DNA of 64,000 nucleotides from Saccopteryx bilineata. Taxonomy: Eukaryota > Chordata > Mammalia > Chiroptera > Emballonuridae. Where the stretch lies: the NCBI RefSeq assembly GCF_036850765.1, contig NC_089490.1, forward strand, positions 389,374,558 through 389,438,557. Direction: 5' to 3'. This document shows, in pieces, positions 57,001 through 60,886 of the stretch. Numbering within the stretch: the first letter of the stretch is position 1; each line of letters begins with the position of its first letter. The notes beneath the pieces were generated by a model, which made no database searches, was not told where the DNA came from, and worked only from the letters and a program-made list of their open reading frames with translations. The translations under genes were made by a program, and so were the position numbers.

Positions 57001-59400
57001 TGTCACCCATTTATCAGAAAAATATTGCTGTCAGCTCAGTTCTGCAAGTCTTCTACAAGCCATAAGCAATGAGCATCAGCACAGTTCCTGTTTCTGAGAC
57101 CTGAGGAAACTCAAGTGGGTGCACGGCACGGTGCACAACAATCCACTAACCATTCACTAGGACAAGGAGCATACTGCTTTGAGGCTCATGATCAGAGTAC
57201 AGTACAATGCTTGCTGTAAAATAACAAAAAGCCATCCTGAACACATCTTAGAGCATGGACTGATGGAAAAACAGTTACATAGGGTGCTCATCTTTAAATG
57301 GAGGACTATGAACTAGACTTGCTATCACTTAAGTAGGCAATGACTACCACTAACTTGGATGTAGTCCTAAGAACCTGGATAGTCTCTCCTCCAGAGTCAA
57401 GAACCCAATGGTAAACAAGTCTCAGCATTTTGAATACCAAAGAAAAGGAAACACTTACATGTAAATCCCAAATCCTAACCTCCCCATCCAGGCAGCCAGA
57501 AGCAATAAGGCCTGAGATGGTGGGATGGAAAGTGACACACCAAGGAGTACGGCGGTGTCCAATCAGAGAATGAACACACTTGCCAGTCTTCACCTCCGTA
57601 ATATAGATATTGTGGTTCACATGGGTGGAGGCCAAAAGAGTCCTGAGGAATCAGAGTACAAAGTCAAGGTGAAGCATGTAGGAGGGTAACAAACCACCAG
57701 CTTTGGAAACATAGAACATTGGTGCTATTTCTCATTCCAGCATGAAAAAAACTACACCTTGGGCATTACAAACAAAAATATTCTGCACTTTAAAAGATTC
57801 TGAATTCTGCCTGACCAGTGGTGGCACAGCGGATAAAGCATCAACCTGGAACGCTGTGGTTACCTGTTCAAAACCCTGAGGTTGCTGGCTTGAGTGTAGA
57901 GATGATGGCTTGAGCATAGGATCATCAACATGATCCCAATGTTGCTGACTTGAGCCCAAAAGTTGTTGGCCTGAGCAAGAGGTCAGTAGCTCTGCTTGAG
58001 CCCCCAATCAAGGTACATATGAGAAGCAATCAATGAACAACTAAAGTGAAGCAACTTCTCCCTCTCTTCCCTCTCTCTCCCTCAATCTCTCAAAATCAAT
58101 TTTAAAAAAAGGAAAAAATAAATAAAACATTCTCTGAGTTCTACACATTGTCCCTAAATGACACATACCTCCTTCAGAGAATATTTTTTTCTAGCTGGAA
58201 AACTATCGCAGCACTGGTAGTCTGTATTGCACAGGCAAAGGATAGTTAATGAAAAACTTTCCAAGTTTTGACTTGCATAGCTCATAGTTTTCCTTGCTTA
58301 TTCCCATTATTTTTATGGTTAGAACTGCTCATCTACTTTCTTCCCCTTTATGATACACTGTCAAAGCTCTGTCCATATACAGTGCTTCAAAGAGTTTTTG
58401 GGGCCTGACCAGGCAGTGGCACAGTGGATGGAGCGTTGGACTGGGATGCAGAGGACTCAGGTTCAAAACCCCAAGGTTGCCAGCTTGAGCACGAGCTCAT
58501 CTGGTTTGAGCAAGGCTCGCCAGCATGAGCCCAAGGTCGCTGGCTAGAGCAAGGGGTCACTCTGTCTGCTATAGCCCCCTGGTCAAGGCACATATGAGAA
58601 AGCAATCAATGAACTAAGATGCCGCAACAAAGAATTGATGCTTCTCATCTCTCTCCTGTTCTGTCTATCCCTCTCTGTCCCTTTCTTTGTCTCTGTCACA
58701 CACACATACACACAAAAATAAACAAACTGTTCATTCAAAGAGTCTTTGGGGATTTGATTCAGAAGATCAAGTTAGGCCAAATATACAGAAAGTAATGCTA
58801 TTACAAGTCTTAAGTTATACATAAGTACTAGGTACCTGTCTGGGCTGAAGGCCAGTAAGAAGGTAGAGCGTGGACTATCTGGCAGTTCTACTCTCTGGGA
58901 AACACACAAAAAAAGAAAAGTTAAAATACATTGTGTATGTACTATGGCCCACTCTATTTCAAAAGTACATAAACCTGTTAAGATTAGTATCTACAGTATA
59001 AGTGTAAAAACTGGACATAATGATCAAGCTACAAATTGATAAAGATTAAATTACCTCTAGGAAAAATGTCTAATTCTAAAGAAAAAAGGTATTTCTAGCC
59101 CAAATTCTTCCAAATTTGGCTTTTATAAAACCTCAAGTTAGATAATATATCTCTTCTTCTACACAAAATAAATTATACCCCAACTCTATGTCATTAACCC
59201 AACCCAAGGACCCATTCTACTGTCAACCCTACAAACCCTATATCAAATATAAGCATTTTTCTTACTTTGCCTTCCCATTTCATCCACCGGGTTTTATCCT
59301 CCACCAGCTCCTGCAGAAGCCGCTGAGCTCCGAAGGCCCGAGTGCCCCGTTCTCGTCCCCAGAGTATGCGGACAGCATTCTTCTCTGGAACAACCTTCAT
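8383..59400 (-). CDS. AMBRA1: AMBRA1, spliced coding region, exons for residues 1 to ~780 (3' part outside window)
   Basis: Eight segments join in frame on the minus strand: 59400-59266, 58894-58836, 57642-57459, 56844-56672, 55707-55641, 53648-52195, 13389-13303 and 8562-8383. All have AG acceptors and GT donors, and the joined frame has no stop (2,339 nt, 779 codons plus two bases). The protein begins [19 protein letters not shown] and matches AMBRA1 as I know it. AMBRA1 is a scaffold that promotes autophagy through BECN1/VPS34, and it is the substrate receptor of the CUL4-DDB1 ubiquitin ligase that degrades D-type cyclins. Its WD40 propeller is split: residues 1-206 here form the first part and the rest lies in exons beyond base 1. 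Residues 207-780 are Ser/Pro/Gln-rich and probably disordered. Ser52-Pro (the known mTORC1 site) and Asp482 (the known caspase site) fall at exactly the human numbers. Human AMBRA1 is about 1,300 residues, so about 60% of the CDS is present. Confidence 0.96.
9590..9910 (+). mobile_element. Old L1 3'-end fragment
   Basis: CAACAATTCCACTAGAAATT, TTTTATCCTACAGAAACATA and AATGCCCATCAACAGATTAA are typical of old L1 3' ends. Diverged. Confidence 0.7.
10001..10024. repeat. (ATT)n microsatellite
   Basis: About eight uninterrupted TTA units. The isoleucine-rich chance frames across it are not coding. Confidence 0.9.
10363..10738 (-). mobile_element. Family A tRNA-derived SINE
   Basis: Full-length minus copy with a perfect 16-bp duplication GCCCAAATTATCTTTT (10347-10362 and 10739-10754), so fairly young. 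Confidence 0.94.
10914..11205 (+). mobile_element. Family B short SINE with expanded CT tail
   Basis: Head CTGACCTGTGATGGCACAGT, then a (TC)n/(TTTC)n tract at about 11060-11185. Confidence 0.85.
13303..13389 (-). CDS. AMBRA1: AMBRA1 coding exon G (residues 691-720), symmetric 87-nt exon
   Basis: An 87-nt exon from TCTGCTAG|GAGGC to GCGAG|GTAAGG, phase 2 on both sides. It encodes [20 protein letters not shown] then EHPIYPDPA. It lies within the region reported to bind BECN1. It is 38.8 kb from exon F and 4.7 kb from exon H. Because its length is a multiple of three and both phases match, skipping would delete 29 residues without a frameshift, and a 29-residue difference is, as I recall, seen between human AMBRA1 isoforms. 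Confidence 0.94.
14004..14427 (+). mobile_element. Family A tRNA-derived SINE, longer subtype
   Basis: It has a duplicated GGGCAGAGC..CGCCC..TGGTGGGC segment near 14262-14310, not present in most copies but shared with 29631 and 38826. The target duplication AAATAACCTCACTACA differs by one base between sides (13988-14003 and 14428-14443). Confidence 0.93.
15275..15603. mobile_element. hAT-type MITE, 329 bp, intact ends
   Basis: Begins CAGGGGTCCCCAAACTTTTT and ends GTTTGGGGACCCCTG, with a perfect 8-bp duplication CTTTAAAC (15267-15274 and 15604-15611). It is in reverse orientation relative to the copies at 34139 and 42628. GC-rich ends flank an AT-rich centre and there is no transposase. Confidence 0.92.
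16448..16807 (+). mobile_element. Family B long SINE
   Basis: GGTGGTGGCGCAGTGAATAG head, the CCAGCTTGAGCGCGGGCTCA segment and an (AAAT)n tail. Perfect 17-bp duplication AAATCAGAGTAAAACCA (16431-16447 and 16808-16824). Confidence 0.94.
17139..17531 (+). mobile_element. Family B long SINE, extended subtype
   Basis: Extra tandem GGCTTGAGC-type units and a CATAGACATGACCCCATAGT segment, shared with 47506 and 47973. Confidence 0.88.
18395..18592 (+). mobile_element. Degenerate hAT-type fossil related to 41155-41480
   Basis: GGTTTGGTAAACTGCAGGCC at the left and CGTTTGCCCACCACTACT at the right are imperfect inverted ends. The inside shares the TTTACTGCTGCTTTGAAGCT segment with the 41155-41480 family. 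Confidence 0.5.
18688..18977 (-). mobile_element. Family B long SINE with two poly-G tracts
   Basis: Minus copy with duplication CTCAAAATATA (18677-18687 and 18978-18988). It contains a poly-G run near 18693-18704 and a longer one at 18831-18845. Confidence 0.9.
19685..19990 (+). mobile_element. hAT-Charlie type fossil
   Basis: Contains GGTCTCAGAACTTCTTTAAC and TTATTGAGGAGCCCAAAGAG, which resemble the mammalian MER1-group element with 'ATTATTGAGGACCCCAAAGAG'. It ends TTTTGGGAACCACTG. Confidence 0.65.
23139..23351 (+). mobile_element. MER20-like hAT fossil
   Basis: Begins CAGTGGTTTTCAAC and contains GGCAAAGTCTGGAGACAT and GGCATCTAGTGGGTAAAGGC, which are typical of MER20; it ends TTGAGAAACCCTCTG. 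It is old and diverged. Confidence 0.8.
23888..24002. mobile_element. hAT-type MITE, 115 bp
   Basis: Begins CAGTGGTTTTCAACC and ends AGTTGAAAAACATTG. The flanking 8-mers TATTAGAG and TATTAGAA (23880-23887 and 24003-24010) differ at one base. It inserts just left of an MLT1-like LTR. Confidence 0.8.
24031..24660 (+). mobile_element. MLT1-type (ERVL-MaLR) solo LTR remnant, split by a SINE
   Basis: It starts TGTAGTAGTCAGTCTCTGAA and its end carries GTTATTTTAAGTCACCAAGT and GTGGTTTGTTACATATCAGT, typical of MLT1. Diverged; no internal viral sequence. Confidence 0.75.
24156..24337 (+). mobile_element. Family B short SINE inside an MLT1-like LTR
   Basis: Perfect duplication AAGAGAATGTG (24145-24155 and 24338-24348). 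Confidence 0.92.
26127..26466 (+). mobile_element. Family B long SINE in an L1 remnant
   Basis: Full-length copy with an A-rich end; the flanking ACTGTCTTGC repeats are the target duplication. Confidence 0.9.
26475..26792 (+). mobile_element. Chimeric SINE: family B head with family A 3' tail
   Basis: The left part is family B (GGGAGTGGCGCAGTGGACAG and GAACAACTAAGATGCCACAA). After an A-run at 26734-26743 the sequence becomes CCCCGTTTCCAGCTTCAGAA, the 3' end of family A, with its own A-tail. Confidence 0.8.
27039..27605. mobile_element. hAT-type MITE in an L1 remnant, with 8-bp target duplication
   Basis: Ends CAGTAATTTTCAATGG and TTGAAAATTACTA are inverted repeats. The flanks ACCCAGAG (27031-27038) and ACCTAGAG (27606-27613) are the target duplication, and the host L1 sequence reads continuously across them. 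It contains a later 69-bp retroposed insert at 27233-27301. Confidence 0.85.
27233..27301 (-). mobile_element. Very short retroposed poly(A) RNA 3' end
   Basis: Flanked by a perfect 16-bp duplication CAGAGTTGCATCTTTT (27217-27232 and 27302-27317). Read on the minus strand the insert ends GGCTAATAAAGGCTCTTT, then a short AT stretch and poly(A). So it has an AATAAA signal about 10-15 nt before the tail and the hallmarks of L1-driven retroposition. The source RNA is not identified; a retroviral LTR R region is one possibility. Confidence 0.75.
28195..28565 (-). mobile_element. Diverged family A-like SINE inside a MER5A-like fossil
   Basis: The head on the minus strand reads GGCCCTGGCCAGTTGGCTCA. 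The body is diverged (an extra CTCAAATCAATCAAGCCATG segment). MER5-like sequence lies on both sides (CTGATTCAGTAGGCCTGAGG at about 28169 and ACTTTGAGAACCACT at about 28627). Confidence 0.75.
29631..30033 (+). mobile_element. Family A SINE with a pure 39-A tail
   Basis: The first about 15 bases are missing (it starts TGGCTCAGCGG). The body is close to other young copies and the A-run is uninterrupted (30001-30039). Duplication AAAAAACTTGACTC at 29617-29630 and 30034-30047. It sits in an L1 ORF2 remnant. Confidence 0.93.
30048..30240 (+). mobile_element. Family B short SINE directly after a family A SINE
   Basis: AACTTGTGGTGGCACAGTAG head, GTCAAGGCACATACAAGAAG and an A-rich end; it begins right after the ACTTGACTC duplication of the preceding SINE. 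Confidence 0.85.
30349..30877 (+). mobile_element. LTR-like insertion in the L1 remnant
   Basis: L1 homology breaks at ...GTTGGGCAA and resumes at GGGCAATAAGTTCTTAG, leaving a 7-bp duplication TGGGCAA. The 529-bp insert has an AATAAA (about 30759) near its 3' third and LTR-like base composition. Canonical TG...CA ends are not at the junctions, so the class is uncertain. No viral coding sequence. Confidence 0.5.
30971..31814 (+). mobile_element. Second LTR-like insertion, split by a family A SINE
   Basis: It starts TGTGGAAGACAGTTGAC and ends near TATTTGCCACA, giving TGTGG...CCACA ends, with ACTATAAAAATAAAGCTTCT (possible TATA and poly(A) signal) inside. Without the SINE it is about 450 bp. 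The right boundary with L1 sequence (ACAGCAAAGGG) is approximate. Confidence 0.5.
31025..31416 (+). mobile_element. Family A SINE inside an LTR-like insert
   Basis: Duplication AAAAGCCAAAAGA at 31012-31024 and 31417-31429. The B box region is eroded to a poly-C run (31087-31093). Confidence 0.9.
32219..32587 (+). mobile_element. Family A SINE in an L1 remnant
   Basis: Full-length copy flanked by AAAAAATTAAAAAT-type duplications. The A-rich tail merges with the duplication, so the right end is approximate. Confidence 0.9.
33107..33473 (+). mobile_element. Family A SINE at the L1 remnant 3' end
   Basis: Duplication AAAAGTGTTAAAAGAG at 33091-33106 and 33474-33489. The anticodon region is diverged (AGAGCCTTGGCCCAATGTGT). 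Confidence 0.92.
34139..34673 (+). mobile_element. hAT-type MITE in the NANP pseudogene (535 bp)
   Basis: Terminal inverted repeats CAGAGGTCCCCAAACT and AGTTTGGGGACCCCTG. It is the same family as 15275-15603 and 42628-42824 but the longest copy, with an internal GC-rich stretch (34255-34400). It interrupts the NANP homology between the GVQPGD-like and VMVG-like segments. The 8-bp target duplication is degraded (left CTGACTGT, right GATTATGT). Confidence 0.85.
34803..34853. mobile_element. Internally deleted mariner-type MITE remnant, TA-flanked
   Basis: NANP coding homology stops at ...CCACATTATA and resumes at TAGTTTCTTCTG. Between them lie about 51 bp ending CTAATTTTTGTAAGCAGTA, the same terminus as the element at 50038-50245. 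Only one terminal repeat is recognisable. The insertion is bounded by TA. Confidence 0.65.
34951..35039. mobile_element. Short MITE with 28-bp terminal inverted repeats, TA target
   Basis: TA|CCGTATTTTTCACTCCGTAA on the left pairs with TTACAGAGCGAAAAATACAG|TA on the right. With a short poly-C centre the 89-bp element is almost one hairpin. The TA duplication suggests a Tc1/mariner-class element. It sits just past the NANP pseudogene stop codon. Confidence 0.75.
35981..36376 (-). mobile_element. Family A SINE, adjacent to a family B SINE
   Basis: Minus copy with duplication TGAACCATTTTC at 35969-35980 and 36377-36388. The next SINE starts 8 bp beyond the right duplication. Confidence 0.92.
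36397..36676 (-). mobile_element. Family B long SINE
   Basis: Minus copy with duplication CAGGATGCC (36388-36396 and 36677-36685). Confidence 0.9.
36827..37051 (+). mobile_element. Family B short SINE
   Basis: Perfect duplication AAATTAATGACTCCA (36812-36826 and 37052-37066), with a CT-rich then A-rich tail. Confidence 0.93.
37231..37432 (+). mobile_element. Family B short SINE
   Basis: Head CTAAACCTGTGATGGCGCAG; the target duplication is not clear. Confidence 0.85.
37504..37831. mobile_element. hAT-type MITE of a second family, 328 bp
   Basis: Begins CAGGGGTCGGGAACC and ends GGCTCCCAACCCCTG, with a perfect duplication GTCTAGAT (37496-37503 and 37832-37839). The body repeats GGCTCGC and ATGGCTCT motifs. 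Non-autonomous. Confidence 0.9.
38333..38646 (+). mobile_element. Family B long SINE
   Basis: Flanked by AAAGTGATTGAGG and AATGTGATTGGGG, a decayed duplication. Internal GGCTTGAGC units are rearranged. Confidence 0.87.
38826..39216 (+). mobile_element. Family A SINE, young-looking full-length copy
   Basis: Intact Pol III boxes, GC-rich body, perfect duplication AAATGTTGGAAGA (38813-38825 and 39217-39229) and an uninterrupted A-tail. Several long chance frames cross it on both strands; none is a gene. Confidence 0.94.
41155..41480 (-). mobile_element. hAT-Charlie type fossil
   Basis: Contains TGTACAGCCCATGGGCTAAG, TAAAGTTTTATTGGAACACA and CTATGGCTGCTTTCAAGCTA, a common old mammalian non-autonomous hAT. 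It ends AAACTTTGCCAACCCTTG. A degenerate relative lies at about 18395-18592. Confidence 0.7.
41526..41736 (+). mobile_element. Family B short SINE
   Basis: Perfect 15-bp duplication AAAAAAGGCTCCATC (41511-41525 and 41737-41751). Confidence 0.93.
42390..43030 (+). mobile_element. Old L1 3'-end fragment split by a hAT MITE
   Basis: CCAGCAATTGCACCTCTAAA, ATTCATCCTAGAAACACCTA and the later TATTGTGGAGGAGATTGACT and TATATGTAATGTTTGGATTC resemble an L1M 3' region. The MITE at 42628-42824 interrupts it. Confidence 0.65.
42628..42824. mobile_element. hAT-type MITE, 197 bp, internally deleted
   Basis: Begins CAGGCATCCCCAAACT and ends TTTGGGGACCTCTG, with a perfect 8-bp duplication GTGTAAAT (42620-42627 and 42825-42832). 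It lacks most of the centre found in the other copies and is inserted in an old L1 3' end. Confidence 0.9.
43396..43703 (+). mobile_element. 5'-truncated family A SINE
   Basis: It starts in the body (TGAAGCGCCCATCTGCTTC) without the tRNA head. Perfect 16-bp duplication AAAATATAAGCTCATG at 43380-43395 and 43704-43719. Confidence 0.92.
43750..44190 (+). repeat. L2 3'-end fragment
   Basis: AAGGCCCTGCACAATCTAGT, CTTGAGGTCTCTATTCCAGT and TGGTACATAGTAGGTGCTTA are the usual L2 landmarks in order. Confidence 0.75.
44370..44551 (+). mobile_element. Family B short SINE
   Basis: Duplication AAATTYCACCATCAGCT (44353-44369 and 44552-44568). Confidence 0.92.
44778..45096 (-). mobile_element. Family B long SINE
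   Basis: Minus copy, nearly full length, ending CACCACCTGGTCAGGC. The duplication is not clear. Confidence 0.88.
45599..45929 (+). mobile_element. Family B long SINE
   Basis: Perfect duplication AGACTTATTACA (45587-45598 and 45930-45941). Confidence 0.93.
46863..47038 (-). mobile_element. Family B short SINE
   Basis: Minus copy from an A/T-rich tail to CGCCACCACCAGTCAGGC; flanks AGTACTTCC and AGCACTTCC. Confidence 0.85.
47506..47913 (+). mobile_element. Family B long SINE, extended subtype
   Basis: Duplication GATCTATAAGAGC on both sides; extra GGCTTGAGCCC units. Confidence 0.92.
47973..48291 (+). mobile_element. Family B long SINE containing a copied 41-bp unique segment
   Basis: Duplication AAAGCACTAATT on both sides. 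Between the B box region and the CCAGCTTGAGC segment it carries 48036-48076, which is not SINE sequence but nearly matches 48963-49001. Confidence 0.88.
49880..50300 (+). repeat. MIR fragment split by a mariner-type MITE
   Basis: CAACTTCCCTAAGCCTCACT and the downstream GTAAAATGGGAAG segment are the MIR core region. The tail (AGTGCCTAACACATAGTAGG) follows after the MITE. Confidence 0.7.
50038..50245. mobile_element. Mariner-type MITE inside a MIR
   Basis: Left end CACTGCTCACAGAAATTAAG and right end TCCCCTAATTTTTGTGAGGA form 23-bp inverted repeats with 19 matches, bounded by TA (50036-50037 and 50246-50247). MIR homology is split by it and resumes at GTGCCTAACACATAGTAGGC. The chance 86-codon frame across it is not a gene. 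Confidence 0.8.
50472..50636 (-). mobile_element. Old VES-like tRNA SINE
   Basis: Minus copy; ends TTGAGCTATCTAGCCATGAC. The flanks TTTACATCTACT and TTTACAGCTACT are the decayed duplication. Confidence 0.75.
50880..51230 (+). repeat. L2 3'-end fragment
   Basis: TATCCATCTTTCAGGTCTTG, GTGGGCAAAGACCAGGTATT and CATAGTGCCTAGCACAGATT follow L2 order. Confidence 0.7.
52195..53648 (-). CDS. AMBRA1: AMBRA1 large coding exon F (residues 207-691)
   Basis: A 1,454-nt exon from CATTACAG|GGTGATG to CTCAGGAG|GTGAGC, phase 0 in and phase 2 out. It encodes a Ser/Pro/Gln-rich, low-complexity stretch that is probably disordered. Visible features are a polyproline run (residues 268-275, near the reported PP2A-docking PxP motifs), a cysteine cluster (C301, C302, C309, C311, C314), an HCRACH motif (567-572), and Asp482 in the context ESD|GG, which matches the reported caspase cleavage site. 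The BECN1-binding region mapped in human (about 533-751) begins in this exon. The open frame extends 23 codons upstream of the acceptor into intron, which is chance. GC content is clearly higher than in the surrounding intron, as expected for a long coding exon. Confidence 0.97.
53985..54730 (+). mobile_element. Old tRNA-type SINE containing a hAT element that contains a family A SINE
   Basis: The head GCTATGTAGCTCAGTTGGTTAG stops at about 54000 and the SINE resumes after 54595 (GGGAAGTAGGGAGGTTGCCA through the CT-rich and A-rich tail). In between lies a hAT element (about 54001-54595, ends TTGGTCGTCAAACTGCGG and GAGTTTGCCGACCACTGG), itself split by the minus-strand SINE at 54153-54526. The insertion order is readable. 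Confidence 0.75.
54153..54526 (-). mobile_element. Family A SINE nested in a hAT element
   Basis: Minus-strand copy with a perfect 11-bp target duplication TCTCAAAAGAA (54142-54152 and 54527-54537). The tRNA-like head lacks part of the anticodon-arm region (AGGCCTGAGCCAACCGG). The A-tail is at the left. Confidence 0.9.
54746..55075 (+). mobile_element. Family B long SINE
   Basis: Head CCTGACCAGGCGGTGGTGCA with a short deletion after it, normal body and CT-rich tail. Confidence 0.88.
55090..55256 (+). mobile_element. Old VES-like tRNA SINE
   Basis: Head CACCTGGCCAGTTAGCTCAG and AGAGCATCATCCC; ends in CCCTAAAAATCAATAAAAA. Confidence 0.8.
55259..55409 (+). mobile_element. Old VES-like tRNA SINE, tandem to the previous one
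   Basis: TTGGCCAGTGCTTGGTTGGT head, B box GGTTCGATTCCC and an A-rich end. It follows the preceding SINE almost directly. Confidence 0.8.
55641..55707 (-). CDS. AMBRA1: AMBRA1 coding exon E (residues 184-206)
   Basis: A 67-nt exon from TTTTTAG|G to CAGCAG|GTAAG, phase 2 in and phase 0 out. It encodes [20 protein letters not shown] then NQQ. This is the last strand region before the chain leaves the half-propeller for the long disordered insertion. It is invisible to an ORF search because of its size. Confidence 0.94.
56672..56844 (-). CDS. AMBRA1: AMBRA1 coding exon D (residues 127-184, WD40 blade)
   Basis: A 173-nt exon from TCATAG|GGTGG to GGTCCG|GTGAGT, phase 0 in and phase 2 out. It encodes [20 protein letters not shown] through EMERV plus part of Arg184. 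A WD40 blade is visible ([22 protein letters not shown], ending in the FWDW strand near residue 164). No 60-residue ORF starts inside it, so it is easy to miss. Frame, splice sites and sequence all agree with AMBRA1. Confidence 0.94.
57459..57642 (-). CDS. AMBRA1: AMBRA1 coding exon C (residues 65-126, WD40 blades)
   Basis: A 184-nt exon from TTCCTCAG|G to TTACAT|GTAAGT, phase 2 in and phase 0 out. It encodes [20 protein letters not shown] and continues to GEVRIWDLH. Two WD40 signatures are visible: the GH...TP..V.FHP strand pattern and the terminal RIWD motif at about residues 120-124. This is the core of the N-terminal half-propeller. Reading through the donor gives VSVSF instead of the GGSESWF supplied by the next exon, which confirms the splice site. 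Confidence 0.95.
57810..58126 (+). mobile_element. Family B long SINE in AMBRA1 intron B-C
   Basis: CCTGACCAGTGGTGGCACAG head; rearranged middle; A-rich end. Flanks ATTCTGAATTCT and ATTCTCTGAGTTCT. Confidence 0.85.
58404..58733 (+). mobile_element. Family B long SINE in AMBRA1 intron B-C
   Basis: Duplication TTCAAAGAGTYTTTGGGG on both sides (one difference and one length change). It ends about 100 bp before exon B on the gene's 3' side. Confidence 0.9.
58836..58894 (-). CDS. AMBRA1: AMBRA1 coding exon B (residues 46-65)
   Basis: A 59-nt exon between TCCCAG|AGAG and GACAG|GTACC that encodes [19 protein letters not shown] plus two bases of the next Arg codon (phase 2). It is too short to appear as a long ORF and was found by frame continuity. 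It carries Ser52 followed by Pro53, the position at which mTORC1 is reported to phosphorylate AMBRA1 and restrain autophagy. The FLLAFSPDR segment starts the first recognisable WD40 blade. Confidence 0.95.
59266..59400 (-). CDS. AMBRA1: AMBRA1 coding exon A (start codon, residues 1-45)
   Basis: This exon carries the initiator ATG (59400-59398) in an AAGCACC-ATG-A context, with A at -3, which is adequate for initiation. It ends ...KWEGK with a phase-0 donor (GGCAAA|GTAAG). The 45 codons form the N-terminal helix and loop that leads into the WD40 propeller; in published AMBRA1-DDB1 structures the N-terminal part of the protein contacts DDB1. The reading frame remains open past the donor for 24 more codons, but the next exon continues the known protein sequence (RVELPDSP), so the splice is preferred. 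The exon continues upstream as 5' UTR, probably to an AG at 59522-59521. Confidence 0.95.
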
Positions 59401-59521
59401 GGTGCTTAGCAGCCACTGTCACACCAGGCACAGGAAGAGAAGGAGCAAGCAATAGCTCCACACGCTGAAGCAGCTACAATGAGGCCATTCAGGTCCTTGT
59501 AAGTTGTCTTCATGGAAATCT
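59401..59521 (-). other. AMBRA1: AMBRA1 5' untranslated part of the start-codon exon (acceptor inferred)
   Basis: Directly upstream of the AMBRA1 ATG. A plausible acceptor on the minus strand is TTCATACCTTAG| at 59522-59521, which gives a 121-nt 5' UTR in this exon. Other AG dinucleotides closer to the ATG (for example after GCTGCTTCAG or GGTGTGACAG) could serve instead. The first exon and promoter of AMBRA1 are not recognised here. No CpG island is seen between 59.4 and 61.3 kb. Confidence 0.5.
59406..59513 (-). promoter_or_regulatory. Upstream ORF of 35 codons ending 5 nt before the AMBRA1 start
   Basis: On the minus strand ATG at 59513-59511 opens a frame (MKTTYKDLNG...CDSGC) that stops with TAA at 59408-59406, five bases before the AMBRA1 ATG at 59400. 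The uATG context is weak (T at -3, A at +4), while the main ATG has A at -3. If the 5' UTR is spliced as inferred, ribosomes would reach the main start mainly by leaky scanning, because the 5-nt gap is too short for ordinary reinitiation. The acceptor must lie upstream of 59513 for the uORF to be in the mRNA. Confidence 0.45.
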
Positions 59522-59798
59522 AAGGTATGAATGTTAATGTCAAAAACAGGTAGCACTGCAAATACAATTCTAGCTCAAAGAAGAGAATATTCTTTCCATA
59601 TTAATGATACTTTCTCAGAAAGACGCTTCCCCAGAACTTTCCTTCCAAAAAAATTTCTTCCTTGAATCCCTCTCATATCCCCCATAGTTCAGCCTTTTAT
59701 GTGAAGAACAGATCATTCTCTAAAACAGTTATTTTATCAGCTAGGAATAACTTTCACTACTAATAAAAAGGTCTAAAAACCTGTCAAAAATAAAAGAT

Positions 59799-60097
59799 GA
59801 GCCCTGCAGTTGGCTCGGTGGATAGAGCGTCAGCCTGGCGGGTGGGCATTCTAGGTTCAATCCCCAGTCAGGGCACACATGAGAAGTGACCATCTGCTTC
59901 TCTTCCCCTCCCTCTCTTCCTTCTGTCTCTCTTCCCCTCTCTGAGCCAGTGGATCGACTGGTTTGAGCATTGGCCACAGGCACTGAGAATAGCTTGGTTG
60001 ATTTGAGCATCAGCCCCAGACAGGGGTTGCTGGGTGGATTGTGATGGGGGGACATGTGGGAGAGTCTATCTCCTCTCCTCTCACTTAAAATAGACAT
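59799..60097 (+). mobile_element. Diverged family A-like SINE
   Basis: Head GAGCCCTGCAGTTGGCTCGG with B box GGTTCAATCCCC. The body contains GAGCCAGTGGATCGACTGG, unlike the main family. No clear duplication was found. Confidence 0.7.
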
Positions 60098-60413
60098 GAC
60101 ACCAGCCCTCCCCTTCTGTGCCATGCCACTTCCCTAATCGTTAGTATCCCTCCTATCACTTGGGCAGCCTCCAAACTAAAGGACAGGTAACACATTCTTA
60201 AAAAAGGCTATTACTTGAAGCGTGGTTATTATATAGCAGCTTCCATTCTATCTCCTACCTAAAAGCAAGTACATAAGGACTGCTTTGGAGTACCTTTCCC
60301 ACTCTTTTACTCTTCTCCACTAAAGTTCGAGAGTAGAGAATTGAGGAAGAAAGAGAAAAAAGAATTTCAATTTCTCATTCAAATGTTCCCAACTGTCTAA
60401 GAAAATATCTTTT

Positions 60414-60747
60414 TTTTTTTTTTCCAGAGACAGAGAGTCAGAGAGAGGAATAGATAGAGACAGACAGACAGACAGGAACGGAGAGAGATGAGAAGCATCA
60501 ATCATTAGTTTTTCGCTGCGACACCTTAGTTGTTCATTGATTGCTTTCTCGTATGTGCCTTGACCGGGGGGCTACAGCAGACCGAGTAACCACTTGCTCA
60601 AGCCAGTGACCCTGGGTCCAAGCTGGTGAGCTTTGCTCAAACGAGATGAGCCCGCATTCAAGCTGGCAACCTCGGGGTCTCGAACCTGGGTCCTTCGCAT
60701 CCCAGTCTAACGCTCTATCCACTGCGCCACCGCCTGGTCAGGCTCCA
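60414..60747 (-). mobile_element. Family B long SINE
   Basis: Minus copy with poly-T at the left; flanked by AAAATATCTTT and AAAATATCTTT. Confidence 0.9.
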
Positions 60748-60886
60748 AAAAAATATCTTTAATAAGTTGGCTTTTCTTCAAATCCAGAATGCAATCAAAA
60801 CAAGCAAAGAGCCTTGGCTGGTTATCTCAATTGGTTAGAGTGTCATCCTGAAAATACAAAGGCTGTGGGTTCAAAACCCTGTCAGG

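Larger units (their letters stand above)
53649..59265 (-). other. AMBRA1: AMBRA1 introns A-B to E-F
   Basis: Intron E-F (53649-55640) contains the SINE/hAT/SINE nest at about 53985-54730 and three more SINEs. Introns D-E (55708-56671) and C-D (56845-57458) are short and nearly repeat-free. Intron B-C (57643-58835) holds two long family B SINEs (57810-58126 and 58404-58733). Intron A-B (58895-59265) shows nothing but unique sequence. No additional coding exon is needed to keep the frame. Confidence 0.85.

Noticed and set aside
57306..57458. Continuation of the exon C frame past residue 126
   Set aside because: A GTAAGT donor at 57458 and the continuation GGSESWF in the next exon show this is intron read-through.
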